Positions 24,738-36,290 of a DNA stretch of 64,000 bases are shown one piece after another. The DNA is taken from positions 8,313,730-8,377,729 of the forward strand of contig CAIIXF020000007.1 of NCBI GenBank assembly GCA_903813345.2, in the 5' to 3' direction. Made by a program: the position numbers and the translations under genes. Origin of the DNA: Owenia fusiformis (Eukaryota > Annelida > Polychaeta > Sabellida > Oweniidae). Under the pieces are notes generated by a model that saw nothing but the letters and a program-made list of their open reading frames with translations, ran no database searches and was not told where the DNA came from. The stretch's first letter is position 1, and the number at the start of each line of letters is the position of its first letter.

Positions 24738-25311
24738 TAGTGGTGTCAATTAACCGCTTGAGCATTAACCGGTTAACCGGGGTTTTTTACCGGTTAAAGT
24801 CGGTTAACCGGCGGGAAATTTGAACTGATAATTTCAAATGAAATCTTCATCTTGAAAGTTGAAAAAATTGGAAAAATGATATATCGGCGTTTATTTTTTA
24901 CGTTCGTCAAGCTATTTACGCTATTCTATGTAAGAAAGCGCGGGAAAGCAATGTGGCAGGGATTAAAGTTGCTGATTGGATGTTTGTAAGGAATTATCGG
25001 ACCTATCATGAGTAGCTCACATGAAACTGACGCTTGAAAAACAAACAGATTAAAATGCAAAGTAAGCGCGGGAAAACAATGTGGCAGGGATTAAAGTTGC
25101 TGATTGGATGTTTGTAAGGAGTTATGGGACTTATGACATGTATGAGTAGCTTACGTGAAACTGACACCATAAAACCAAACAGATTAGCATGCAAAATAAG
25201 CGCGAGAAATAACAGAATTATACACGGTCAACTAACCGCCCATAAAAACTCAGACCAGTCAAGGCATTATCGGCGGTTAACCGGTTAACCGGTTAATACT
25301 TGACACCTCTA
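24738..25311. mobile_element. hAT-like non-autonomous element, 574 bp
   Basis: The TIRs TAGTGGTGTCAA and TTGACACCTCTA are flanked by the perfect 8 bp duplication CTCTTAGT (24730-24737 and 25312-25319). Subterminal AACCGGTTAACCGG repeats occur at both ends. The interior has a ~127 bp direct duplication (GCGCGGGAAA, CAATGTGGCAGGGATTAAAG at about 24937 and 25066). TAGNGGTGTCAA tips with an 8 bp duplication are typical hAT. No transposase is present. Confidence 0.92.
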
Positions 25312-25371
25312 CTCTTAGTTAAAAAAAATCCATCATGGTTTTGTCACTTTCTGTTTTGTCATTTCCTGTTA

Positions 25372-25455
25372 AGTATCATGAGGCCTTAAGTAGAACACCT
25401 CACAAGTAGAACACTTAAAAAGGTGTTCTACAGTACTTGCACAAGTTTTACTGTG
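25372..25455. repeat. 'GTTCCACTT' repeat fragment
   Basis: AGTAGAACACCTCACAAGTA, AAAAGGTGTTCTAC and ACAAGTTTTACTGTGC match parts of the repeat at 15.4 and 57.5 kb. Confidence 0.5.
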
Positions 25456-25984
25456 CTTGGCTTTGTGTTTCAGGGTAAGTTAATGGCTTATTTGACCTAG
25501 AGTCTCGAGCTCTATGAGGTTGTTATTCTAATTTCTTCTTGCACATCAAGTTCAACAACCTGAAGAGTGAATAGTTTGGGTAATAAATTAGCTTCATTTG
25601 TACATTCTGAGACTACTAAACTGAAGTTACTTATGCTTTTTACTTTGTCATCCCAACCTTTTTGGCTCTTGGAGGTTTATAGCTAGTATCTATTTATATC
25701 CATTGCTATCTTCTAGTTGCTTTTAGGTGGCATAACTGTGGTATACTTTGTTCACAAAAACAAGTTCTAGTGAGACATTAATATTACATATATCACTAAC
25801 AGTCTGTTTAATTGTTTTTTTGTGCCGCTGAATGAGAATTAGATCAACATAACAGCAAAATATTTCTAAAATAGATAAGTCCATTATCATTTAATTTTTG
25901 GAATTCTGGATTAACAGTCTGGATTAACAAAGATAAAAAATAACAGTGATCAGAGGAGATATCTTTCAGTACATTACCCTGTAT

Positions 25985-26290
25985 GCAGTCTAGTTATTAA
26001 CTATCCTCTACCTAGTATAGACTAAATTACAGTTTAGCAGTCCCGTCCCCATGACTGAAACCCGTGACAGCCTGGGTGGATGGATGGACATGCGCTAAAT
26101 ATGTCCTCATTACGATTACTTCAGAGGAAATGAACATATATAGAAAGTTGTCAGTATTTCGACAATGAACTCTGATTGGCTCAGTGAGTTCACAGATTTA
26201 TTGTAAACAGTTTGAAACAGTGAAGACGAAGCTCTCTTTTAAGAAGCGTAGTCGAACAAATGCAAAGGGTAGCAGTACATATATGTCATC
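25985..26290 (+). repeat. Interspersed repeat, copy with uninterrupted TTAA site
   Basis: GTCTAGTTATTAACTATCC, CTACCTAGTATAGACTA, ACAGTTTAGCAGTCCC and CCGTGACAGCCTGGGT match 35.6 kb. The later part, TGAAGACGAAGCTCTCTTTT then AAGAAGCGTAGTCGAAC, is the equivalent of the place where a MITE sits at 35809-36242. The rest of 25456-26917 shows nothing else. Confidence 0.6.
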
Positions 26291-26917
26291 ATGTCATGTA
26301 GGCCACAAATGAGCAATAAAAGAAACATAAATGCCATTTTGTTATCATATGGAGATGTCATTAACATACCTCAGAGCACTAAAGTGTATATTAATGTAAC
26401 AGTCCCTAGAAGGCATAATAAAAAAATTTCTTCAAAGACAAATTGTTAGATATGCCTCTTCATATGGCCTTTTATTTTAAGAAATTACAGCGTTCTTCCT
26501 CCCAAAAATTAAATTCTAAATGACATGAAATTTCAAATTTTGACACTTTCTTCACTTAATCATTTAGCAAATTTACAAATGAGGTTGACCTTGACTTAAA
26601 CCAGTTATTTAAGGTTAATTCATAAAGCTTGAGAGACGTGTTTGGTTTGAAAGACAAATAGTCCTTCAATAAAACCAGGTGAATGATAATTAAATCAGCT
26701 TACCTTGACTTAATCTGGTTATTTAATAATTAATGCTAGGGCAGACATATTTGATTTAAAGGACCTATAGATGGAGATAACAGTCCTCTACCTAATATAT
26801 AAGCCCCTGGGAAAGCAATGGTTATTAGTATAACCTCCAATAAAACCATCATAAAATCTATATCATATATCAACATATGCTCTGAAGCTTTCATCATCTT
26901 TACCCTGAGGCTAGTTG

Positions 26918-27070
26918 TACCATATTCTCTGAAATAAAGGCCAGCCCTCTAATAAGTGCCCATCCCGCTTCTCAGAGTTCAAGAAATAGGAATGTCACCA
27001 AACCTTACAAATATATAAGAAAAAGATCGAAATCAATAGGACAATAATAGAGTACATATACTAAAATGCG
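26918..27070. mobile_element. Fragment of the CCRTAYTCG-TIR MITE
   Basis: ACCATATTCTCTGAAATAA, CTAATAAGTGCCCATCCCGC, CAGAGTTCAAGAAATA and AATAATAGAGTAC plus ACTAAAATGC align with the left ~150 bp of the complete element at 47712-48414. It ends about 20 bp from the splice donor of the Ig exon. Confidence 0.65.
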
Positions 27071-27094
27071 GTGAAAATGAAATAACTCTCTTAC

Positions 27095-27394
27095 CTGAAA
27101 CGGTGACCTGAAATTTCGGACTTTGGATTGTGCCGAAAGTATCTGTGGCCAGACAATCATATACTCCATTATCTGTTACTTTTTGAGAGTTTTTCACCCG
27201 TTTAATATTCAGAGTCCCATCAGCTGAGATGTTACACCGTGCGTCGCCATTTATGGGTGCGCCATCTTTACGCCATGTATACGTTATGGGTTGAAACTCT
27301 GCTTGAGTTACAGCTGAACATGGCAGAGCTAGCACCTTATTCCTTTCAGTAATTACATCTTTAAATGTTGAGGTAAATTCTAGGGGAGGTTGAC
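27095..27394 (-). CDS. Immunoglobulin-domain exon
   Basis: This is an internal coding exon of exactly 300 bases on the minus strand. It follows a pyrimidine-rich CTTTGCTTTCAG acceptor and ends at TTTCAG|GTAAGAG. It starts with the last two bases of a codon and ends after one, the symmetric 1-1 phase typical of extracellular Ig modules. The ~100-residue product has the I-set hallmarks: the B-strand cysteine in LPCSA, the tryptophan in YTWRKDGAPI, and the DNGVYDCLA motif carrying the F-strand cysteine. It begins GQPPLEFTSTFKDV and ends SPKFQVTVS. Ig-superfamily modules mediate adhesion or recognition outside the cell. The upstream partner is probably the signal-peptide exon at 52129-52195. The specific gene cannot be named. 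Downstream exons were not found in this window. Confidence 0.9.
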
Positions 27395-27453
27395 CTGAAA
27401 GCAAAGACAATATCTGAAGGTAATATCCAGGATGGGTGATTAGAACAGGACAA

Positions 27454-27605
27454 ACAAGGCATTAACATGCAAAATGTCACCACCTGTCATTTGTTACAGA
27501 TGCTGACCACCAAACACTGACCACCAAATACCAACCACCAAACACTGTCCATAAAAGTTGGAGACTATAAGAATATGTCACCACAACTAGCGGCGACATA
27601 AAAAT
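27454..27605 (+). mobile_element. ACAAGG-family hairpin MITE, copy 6
   Basis: ACAAGGCATTAACATGC, AAAATGTCACCACC, TTGTTACAGATGC, a CCACCAAA-rich tract, GGAGACTATAAGAATATG, then the hairpin end TCACCACAACTAGCGGCGA and CATAAAAA. It lies 60 bp beyond the Ig exon acceptor, in the upstream intron. Confidence 0.85.
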
Positions 27606-29522
27606 CAGATATTACATTTATATAGGAAGGTTTTTGCTAAATGATATACTTTAACATAATCTTTCAGATATATGAATTCCAGATGAGCTTCATCTTTTTC
27701 ACATTTGCTCCAAATTCATATATGTACCACCTTGGAAGTTGGAGATGGGTTAGCTTGATCTAGAAATCTGAGAAACAAGAAATCAAATAGATAACAGAGG
27801 GATGTAGATTTGAAAACACTCCAACGGACTGCTCTTGAACCAGTTCTTCTATAGATTATATATATCTTTTACTGACATGCTTGTATTAATTCCCTTTTAC
27901 TATTCTGATTTATCAGAGCCTTTACTCAACACTTATATGTATTCCAAAGGATATAGTGAAGGCTGTAGATCCCACAATGTCATTTCATTTTACCCTATTC
28001 AAAAGTTCAATTTCTCTTCTTAAAAGAGAGCCTCATCTATAGTACTTTGGCTTCAGGGTGATTTTCCCAGGGTACTTTTAATATGAAAAAATCAATCAAT
28101 GTGCAATTATATTTCAGGGTAAACGAACTCCATCAATCTAAAATATGATTAATAACATAAAATTGGGATAACATCCAAATATCGATCTGGTCTCTTAAAG
28201 ATGTTCTAATAAATTTTACTGAAATGTTTTCAAAACTGAAGTGCTTGGATAAGAGGAAATATAAAGGTAGAACCAGTTTATTCAACACATTGAAGATAGA
28301 GTCATAAAAATAGTGGCAATTGGGGAAGATGTGCTTGAGTAGGAAATGAATCAGATTACAAATGTAGGTACTTCCTGCATATCTGATAAGTTTGAACATT
28401 TTACGTAACATAATATGTACATGTACAGTAAACCTGGAAATGTGCACCCTATTTGTTATTCTATTTTTTAGTTAAATTATAAAATAAAATCTGAAAAAGA
28501 AAAAATTCAAAGTGTGCAGGTCTGTATGACTTTAAGTAGTACTAATATCAGAGTCTGGCATTGACATTAGATTAGTTTGGCATACTACACAGAGTATGGT
28601 ATTTAAATAGCCATGATAAAACAAGGGTTGTTTGAGAATCTGTCATGGAACAAGATTTTTTAACAACGCAGCTTTAGGACAGATGTCATGTGCATGACCC
28701 AATACATGTTTATAAACATGAAGAAGACTCAAAGCAATGTACCTGAAAATATAACATAGGTTATTATTTACTCAATGTCAAATGTGAATTCACTTGCTAA
28801 AAGACATGAAGTTTTGGTATAATGTAAACACTGCAAATTAGGATGTGACTAGCAAACCAAACTGTCTTGGTTCATTTTATGAAAGACATTACTATTATTT
28901 GTGGGAAATCCGTGTTTTCTTGTGACTCACCTTTTAAAGGCCCCATCTAAAGTGACAAATTAGTGTAACATCAGAATCTTTTGGAATGGCTCAATCTTAC
29001 AGCATCAGGAAAGGGTCAATCAAGATACATTTAATTAAATACTACCAAATTAAATGCACTACATGACAGAAAGTCATGAAATTGTTGATCGAATTATGGG
29101 CTATACAGCGGCCGCCACTATCTATAACAAGCATAGGATAATGAGGGAGAAAGAGTCAAGGGGGGGGGGCTTAATGCAACACAATACAACATTGAAATTG
29201 AATTTATGTAGTTGAATGACATTAAATCAATGCAAATGTAATATACGAGGCATTCAATACTTTATTCATAAGTGTGCTTGAAATATGAAAAATTCATAAG
29301 GTAGTACTTACTGTCAGAGTTTGATTTGTATATTTCTTTAGTTTTTTGGTTGAAATATTTTATCACACAATAGTGTCACAGTTTATACCATTAAGTGTAT
29401 CAGGTGCGACATTTAAAAGAAACAATAGTCATGAGAAATTTGCTTTTGAGAAATTACACGTACAGTAATAAAAACAAATCATTGATTTTGATACCCCAAC
29501 CTCATCCCCAAACACGTACCCA
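27606..29522. other. Intronic noncoding stretch
   Basis: No exon or strong repeat recognised. The 104-codon minus-strand frame at 28133-28447 has no domain, no repeat relation and no conserved splice context, and I leave it out. A G-run lies at 29161. Confidence 0.35.
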
Positions 29523-29526
29523 TTAA

Positions 29527-29798
29527 CCTCTTGAATCCCAGGTTCTAAAATTGGTTTGATTTTTTTTCATTTTTGCCAGCCTTTTACATTTTACTACATA
29601 TATTAACAACAGGTGATGCTCAATTTAGTTAAATTATTTGGCAGCGATCATTTCTACACATTTTAAAACATTTTTGGTGTAAATTGGATGAAATTGTCCA
29701 AATTAGAGCAATTTTAGTGAAAAATATTTTCGTCACTCAAGGTTTCAAGGTCACTTCAAAGTTGACAAGAAATCTCGTCACTCTGGGAAGTCAAGAGA
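29527..29798 (-). mobile_element. TTAA-type (piggyBac-like) MITE, copy 3
   Basis: TTAA (29523-29526) followed by CCTCTTGAATCCC, and a right end GTCAAGAGA before TTAA (29799-29802). The interior is homologous to 10689-10956 in reverse (GACAAGAAATCTCGTCA, GATGAAATTGTCC, ACATTTTAAAACA). Frames over it are incidental. Confidence 0.75.
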
Positions 29799-30011
29799 TT
29801 AAGAAGAAATATGACAATGTAAAAAACGTATTAGGCATGGTACAAGCCAAATTTCAATATTTTCACATCCTTTTAACATTGGGGAAACTATAATACTGAC
29901 ACCTCTCGATATAATTTAATGGATTTTTTATAAACATGTAGTCTTGCATCAAACCCTTCTTTTTTAAAAAATATGCTTCCTATCTCTGACTCTACCCTTA
30001 GAGAGGGACAT

Positions 30012-30464
30012 TAGTGGTGCAACTCGCAAGAAAAATGCTACTCGAGTAGAAAGTGTGAAAATGCCACTGTAATCGAGTACCACTCGCAAAAATGAGGGAA
30101 AAATTTAAAAAAAAAAAAAACTCACCTAGTCGACTGTTTGAAGACCAAATAGATACAATTTCTTCGTTTCTTCTATATGTTATTGATGTTATATGTAGTT
30201 TGTATCAATTTAGTGAGAATAAATGTAGTTATTCATGCCATAATTGTGTTTGTTTGTTTGTTTTTAAATATTTTCATTTTGTTTCTGGAATCAATACTTT
30301 GTTTCGTTCAGTGCATCCAAAAATGATCATTCCCGGGGTTTAAAACACTTCATAATAAAACATGCCTACTCGAGTTTGAAAAAACGTACTCGAGTAACTA
30401 TCTTGGACAGGTTCAACGAGTGAGTGGCGAGTACTGGCATTCCACTGTTCGAGTTGCACCACTA
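30012..30464. mobile_element. hAT-like non-autonomous element, 453 bp
   Basis: The TIRs TAGTGGTGCAACTCG and CGAGTTGCACCACTA are perfect over 15 bp. The flanking 8 bp duplication is AGGGACAT on the left and AGGGATAT on the right, with one mismatch. Subterminal ACTCGAGTA motifs recur at both ends. A T-rich middle contains no transposase. Confidence 0.9.
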
Positions 30465-31293
30465 AGGGATATGGGCTATAAAAAGGAGGTAAACCAATGG
30501 AAAAGACAAAATAACTGATATCTAAATAGGAGTTGCTAGCAAATTTGAAATCCCTGTTAATATAAATATAGACGACTGGTTTCACATATTGCTTTACATT
30601 TTCAAGGTTTGAACACAGCTTCAACAACCAGAAGCCCAAATATGTGTATCAAGATCTAATAACTGGCGAGCAATACTTGGGCTTGGCATTACTTTAATGC
30701 ACCAATAGAGTGGAACATCGTGTCCTTAGGGAGGATATAACTTTCTAGTTCAAGCTGCAATAACCATGCCACATGCCCTAATAAACAGCATCTTAGAGAG
30801 ATACGCTGCTAGAATATTGAACTTGAACTGGCAAGATTAACCAATGCATCTTCATTAAAGTGACTGGAAGTAAATATAATCGAAGATTGAACAAGGGAGT
30901 TGCATTATCGAGAAAGGAAACACAAAGCTATAATAATGTTGTTCCGATGTAACATTCGTATCCTGCTTTAATATATTCTTGTATTAATAGAATTATATAT
31001 GTCTTTCTTATGTTGCAAGCAGGAAAACTGACTTTAATCAAAATGCATATTATATCAGATCTATAAATCAGAATATATGTTTGACAAATGCTTGGCAAAT
31101 GAAATCTATGTTAATGAAATCAGGTTTATATCATGTATATATCAGCCACTTATATCTAGTTATGTCATATTATCATAAAGCTTAAAAAATAGTTTCCCAT
31201 TCTTATTTATCATATTTATAAAGTTTCTGCATTTCTTTAAACAAAATGTTATATCCCATATACATTAATGTTATTTTCATTACATATATAGGG
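30465..31293. other. Intronic noncoding stretch
   Basis: Weak inverted similarity between CTAGTTCAAGCTGC (about 30746) and ATTGAACTTGAACTGG (about 30815). Nothing else was recognised. Confidence 0.35.
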
Positions 31294-31786
31294 GTTATGC
31301 ACTGGGAGGTTTTGGATACAGGGAATATCCCGAGGGATATACAATATATTTTCCCGAGGGACCGAAGGGACCGAGGGAAGATGTATTGTATATCCCAAGG
31401 GATATTCTATGTATCCAAACCGACCGTGCATAACTGGTGTATCTCATACTTGAGTGGGTTTAGGGTAGATATAACCTTTTCCCTCTTTTTCAAATGACAA
31501 GATATCTATATTTAACATTTTCGTAATATTCTTTTTGTTCAATACAATGAAATTGTAACATTTAAACTTAAAAAATTTAAATTTTAAAATTAAAAAATTA
31601 AAACTTTTGATATTTAAACTTATTTAAACTTTTGAAAAATTCCCGGGAGCGGGATGGATATATTATATCTGCCCGCATTTGGCCTGGAGCGGGACATATA
31701 CAATATATCCTGCCCGCTCCTCAGATATGATATATATTCCCGAGTGATATCTACCCCAAACCCACTTAAGTATGAGATACACATAT
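31294..31786. mobile_element. Double-hairpin foldback element
   Basis: Two inverted-repeat pairs lie side by side. The first has arms at about 31294-31353 and 31375-31435 (GTTTTGGATACAGGGAATAT against ATATTCTATGTATCCAAACC). The second has arms at about 31439-31473 and 31749-31784 (TCTCATACTTGAGTGGGTTT against AAACCCACTTAAGTATGAGA). CCCGAGGGATAT and CCCTTGGGAT motifs recur at 7.1 and 8.4 kb. Short frames over it are artefacts of the palindromes. Confidence 0.75.
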
Positions 31787-32028
31787 TTATTTTATTACAG
31801 TGTAACCTATTGTACAAAATAACTTGCCCTTACTATACTGGGCTTATGAGACAAGTGATAGATTTAATTATCAATCTGATATACAGGGTGGACCAAAAAA
31901 TAGTTACGTTCAATATGGAACATTGACTTATGTATCATTGTCAAGGTAATACATTTTCAAACAATTTGGTATATAACAATATATCATAAAAGCAATAGTA
32001 AAGATATGTTATACATAGATACTAGTAT

Positions 32029-32468
32029 TCCGTAATTCCGCGGCGTGGACGGAATTTGACAAAACTTCAGTTTTTTGCAGAATCCCTGATTTTCATGAAA
32101 ATCCCGCGGAATTACCAGAATTTCCAGAAATTACATATTTTACGATCTCCTACCTTTGCGGGGTATTTGAAGAGTGTCTGTTAATGTCCAACAATCAATC
32201 ATTATTGAGTACAAGTACGATTTCACCGTGAAATTCAACATTCTATCACGTTTAAATTCGCTAAAGCGAGTTCGCTAATGACGCGCAGTTCTTACCTAGA
32301 AAGTAGCTGACTTCCGTTTCCGTTGCTACGTCAATTTTCATCGTTTTAAAAGATTGCAGAATTTGGACTTTTTTTGAAAATTTGTGCAGAATTTCGATTT
32401 TCTCCTTGCAGATTTTGCTTTTTTTCTTGAAGAATTTTTTGCAGAATTTTGATTTTTTCATGCAGAAA
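32029..32468. mobile_element. Candidate transposon with 8 bp flanking repeat
   Basis: ACTAGTAT occurs at 32021-32028 and 32469-32476, bounding 440 bp that starts TCCGTAATTCCGCGG and ends with several GCAGAATTT/GCAGATTT phrases. An 8 bp duplication suggests hAT, but the two ends are not clear inverted repeats, so the call is tentative. Confidence 0.45.
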
Positions 32469-32704
32469 ACTAGTATCTGTGGTTATACTTATTTAAGAGG
32501 CCAGGTTGCTATTTAAGGTCTCTAGATTTTAGGGAGAAAACGGTAAATCTTTGGAATTATGTAATCATGAAAGGCTCATACCCAGGAAATACAGATGATG
32601 TATATCCATGAAGTGCTGTGACACACAGACATATACCATGGGCTTCTCTTGAAAGCCCATGCATATACCAAGGAGTTGTTGACTATTAACATACACACAA
32701 CATT

Positions 32705-32838
32705 AACAAGACATAAACATGCCAACAACCTGCCATTTGTTACAGATGCTGACCACTGAACGCTGCAGACACCAAACGCCATCCACAAAAAAGTCTGAGA
32801 TTATAATAATATGTGACCAGTTCTGGTGATGACATAAT
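32705..32838 (+). mobile_element. ACAAGG-family hairpin MITE, copy 7
   Basis: ACAAGACATAAACATGCC, TTGTTACAGATGCTGACC, CCATCCACAAAAAAGTCTGA, then ATGTGACCAGTTCTGGTGAT and GACATAATAA. It is diverged, but the block order is kept. Confidence 0.7.
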
Positions 32839-33029
32839 AAGCTAACTATTTTTGCCCAAACCAGGGATTGAATCTTCAGAAGGTAGTTTAGAACAATCAC
32901 TGTGGACCTTGTATTGGTATGATATGAAATTTGGAAGATAGCTTCATCAACAATTAAGAGAAACTCACTGAGCCATACATGGAGCTTGTTGCAAGAAGGA
33001 TGATTTTCTATATATGGTCACTTCTGATG

Positions 33030-33867
33030 CAGACCCTAAGATTCCCACACGCCAGGACGCCAGCGGCGCCTTGTTTTAGCGGCTGGCGTGTTTCCTCTCA
33101 AAATACAAGTCTCCCTGGCGTATTAAAAAACGACCTATAAGCTTACCCTGATTGACTGTCAGCTGTTGACTGTATTCATCAATATTGGTCGCGGCAGTAT
33201 CATGAATAAAAAGTTTGAAACTAACTTTGTTTTGATTTTTTTTCCATGGATGGCGATCCAAACATATGTAAGTAAGCCGCATTCCAATTGGTTTAAATTT
33301 AAAAATATGCAATACTTCCGCTCGCAATAACCAATCAAAAACCATCTCTCTAGCCTACTAAATTGTGGGATGGATATCGAGCCAAAACACGTAAGTAAAC
33401 CGCGATCTCATTGGCTTAAATTTACATATCTGTCTAACTTCCGGTGGCAACAACTAATCAGAATTCGCCTCTCTTGTACCTTTGTCAGTGTTTTTTCGAA
33501 ATTTTACTTTTGATATATTTGAAATATTCGTATTTCTCTCAATTTTTTCGGAAACCACTCATATATATGATATGGAAAAGACCAAAAAGCGGAAGTATCT
33601 ACCCAAATGGGAATTTGGAAGACCAAAATATATTCAACAAAATGATTGAACTACCTACTACCATGGTGTTATTTAGTATTTGCAATAAAACTGTTTACAT
33701 ATACTGTTTAAATTGTAATTCACAGCGTTCAGTTGGCTGATTTTTTGGACTTGTAACTTTAAAATTTACAAGTCCTTATTTGGCTTGTATTTTTTTGGAT
33801 GGACATGAAAATTTTTCACTTACAAGTCCAAAGGACTTGTACCAATTATTCTGAATCTTAGGGTCTG
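33030..33867. mobile_element. hAT-like non-autonomous element, 838 bp
   Basis: Perfect 15 bp TIRs CAGACCCTAAGATTC and GAATCTTAGGGTCTG, with a perfect 8 bp duplication TTCTGATG (33022-33029 and 33868-33875). The interior has a diverged ~124 bp direct duplication (GGATGGCGATCCAAAC and GGATGGATATCGAGCC starts) and GCCAGGACGCCAGCGGCGCC near the left end. The open frames at 33076-33345 and 33444-33740 have no recognised transposase motif. Confidence 0.93.
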
Positions 33868-33875
33868 TTCTGATG

Positions 33876-34911
33876 GCTCTGATAGCATCACTTATATAAT
33901 ATCGGTCAACTTTTAAACATCAAACATTCTTTCTGCTTGCTCATTGGTTGAAACTAAGTCAGCATGATGGGATTGAATTGACTTATGACCAGGTATGTGA
34001 TGGCCATCAACTGCTAAACTTTAAAATTGTCTATTCAGATGTTAGTTTCGAGTTACACGTTGTGTTCAGGGTAAATTAGATTTACTATGTTCATCTAGAG
34101 ATCTTTTAAGCCGACACAATTGATTGATATTGCAGTCATAACCATATTGTGATCCCTATAGCAATAACCTCACTTCAAAGGGCAACATCGTGAATTGGCC
34201 CAAGGACCAAGATTTCACTAGGTTATTTCACTATGTTACCTACTGAAATGAGGTTATCGCTTTTATTACCACCTACTGAAAAGTTAGTACAAACTCGGAT
34301 AATGACAAAAAAAATGACTTAAAAATATTGGGCCTATATTTGAAATAACCTTCTAAAAAGGAAAATGAGACCCACAAAAGTACATGCTGAGCATACTGGC
34401 CTAGATACTAAGAGGTCATATTGTTCTTTAAGGAGGGTAAAATATACCTTATGGCCATCATGATAAACCTTGACATCTTATTTTTTCTCAGCCTCAAGAT
34501 GCCATGATATAATGGATTGGATTTGGTATCAAAGAGAGCCCAGATTTGAGGGTTTTGAAGTTCTTTCAGCTCAGCTTATATTTCATCTAATTGCTACTTG
34601 GAGATATTGTATCACCTGTGCCTGTGATGGCAATGACTATAGAATACAATTGGCTATTATGTAATAATGAATGGACATTAGAGCAATAACTATATGATAA
34701 CTATTACGCTTATTGATAGTCATAACTCTACCCATCAAATTCAACTCAGATTACAGAACAATATACCTCATAATATCAGAGATTGTTTCTGGTGACACAA
34801 AAAAGTGCTATGAGTATCAGAAATGCTTGTGGCTCTCATTTGATAATTTTGTATACCAATGTGACTGAAGTAGATATTTAAAAAAAATCAACAATATCTA
34901 TTTAAGGTAGA
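33876..34911. other. Intronic noncoding stretch, nothing recognised
   Basis: No exon or repeat family recognised. Confidence 0.35.
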
Positions 34912-34915
34912 GCTG

Positions 34916-35319
34916 GAAAATAACATTTTGGTAAAAAATTGCTATACTTGCATATGTTATTTTCTGGTACAAAATAAAGTATGAAGGAAGGCATGTGTTA
35001 ATTTCCTTGCTTTTTTCAGGAAAGTATCATTACATTGTCTTCTTTTAGTACATGTATATCTGGTTAAGAGGTCAATGGGAACTCCAGGAAATTCTGATAT
35101 TTCACACTTTCTCTTTTTCAAAGTTTCTTTCAAAGTTTCTAGACAACACAGGAGCTACCATTGACCTGTTTTCAGGTTTACTAAAAGTAGACAATGTAAT
35201 GATACTTTCCTGAAAAAAGCAAGGAAATACACACATGCCTTCATACTAAATTTTGTACCAGAAAATAACATGTGCAGGTATAGCAATTTTTTACCAAAAT
35301 GTTACTTTCCAGCTGTGCC
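34916..35319. mobile_element. TTAA foldback MITE, 404 bp, ~140 bp arms
   Basis: TTAA (34912-34915 and 35320-35323) flanks two highly similar inverted arms (about 34916-35051 and 35184-35319) that begin GGTAGAGCTGGAAAATAACA and end TTACTTTCCAGCTGTGCC. The arms include GGTAAAAAATTGCTATAC and CAGGAAAGTATCATTACATT. The spacer is ~130 bp. The TTAA duplication suggests piggyBac-type mobilisation. Confidence 0.85.
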
Positions 35320-35607
35320 TTAACATTCTGATCTTGTACTGTAGCTACACAGTATATATGCACTGAGTTGACGGAATTTATCTAATGAAATATGCATAGG
35401 GTGAAAGCAAAAAAGTACTGTATTATATAATTACATGTATGTGACATATATGCAGAGCCCTGGATGCTGTTCTTTGATGAGATCAAGCAGAGCATAAGCT
35501 TGTCGGTTTCCTTTTTAGAAAATTACTGAACAAAAATATTTGATCATTATTAGAATGAAGAGTTAAGATATGAAGTGCAAGAAAAGTCAAAAGGTACCCA
35601 GTGTGTG

Positions 35608-36290
35608 CATAGTCTAATTATAAACTACCCTCTGCCAAGTATAGACTATTTTACAGTTTAGCAGCCCCACCCCCACGACTGATACCTGTGACAGCTCGGG
35701 TCATAAATCATTTCAAAATCAAAACCTATCGCACTACCAATCAGCGAGCTAGAAAGAACACATGCTAAATGCATTCTTGTTAAAGAAGACTAACCTCTCT
35801 TATATTAAGGATGCAGTACCAGGTCAGCGTAGAAAAAGTTCCAGAGATTAGATTTTGCCCATATTTTTTACAATGTATCACTATGATGTTATCATCATCC
35901 TAGTGCAATATGAAACGGATTGACCGTCTGGTAATTACAAAATAAAAAAATTATTTTACCCACCCAAAATGAATCTTTTTACTTTTTTGAGTTTTCAATA
36001 GAGCTGGCACCTTTCGAACCCTGGTTTTCGTATCCACAAGTTTTCCCATAAAAGTGAAAGGGATAAAATATGCTTGATAAAATGTTTGCAATTTAATTCT
36101 TTTCTGGAAACACCATTATCTAAATAAACTATAATTTTTGAATAAGACTAAATGCGAAAATGACGTTCTTGGGAGCTAGCTTTCTCAAACCGGAAGTCAA
36201 ACTTGCGCAAACAGACGTGAAAACCGACCCGGTACTGCATCCTTAAGCAAAGTCGAACGTATATGAAGGGAAGTCAAAAGGGTTCCTCCA
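35608..36290 (+). repeat. Interspersed repeat interrupted by a TTAA MITE
   Basis: The left part (GTCTAATTATAAACTACCC, ACAGTTTAGCAGCCCC, CCTGTGACAGCTCGGG) matches 25985-26070. The right part, AAGCAAAGTCGAACGTATA, matches 26245-26265. Between them lies the MITE at 35809-36242. Confidence 0.6.
35809..36242. mobile_element. TTAA-type MITE, 434 bp
   Basis: GGATGCAGTACC and GGTACTGCATCC are perfect 12 bp inverted tips flanked by TTAA (35805-35808 and 36243-36246). The related sequence at 26.24 kb shows a single TTAA at the equivalent place, an empty paralogous site. Noncoding. Confidence 0.9.
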
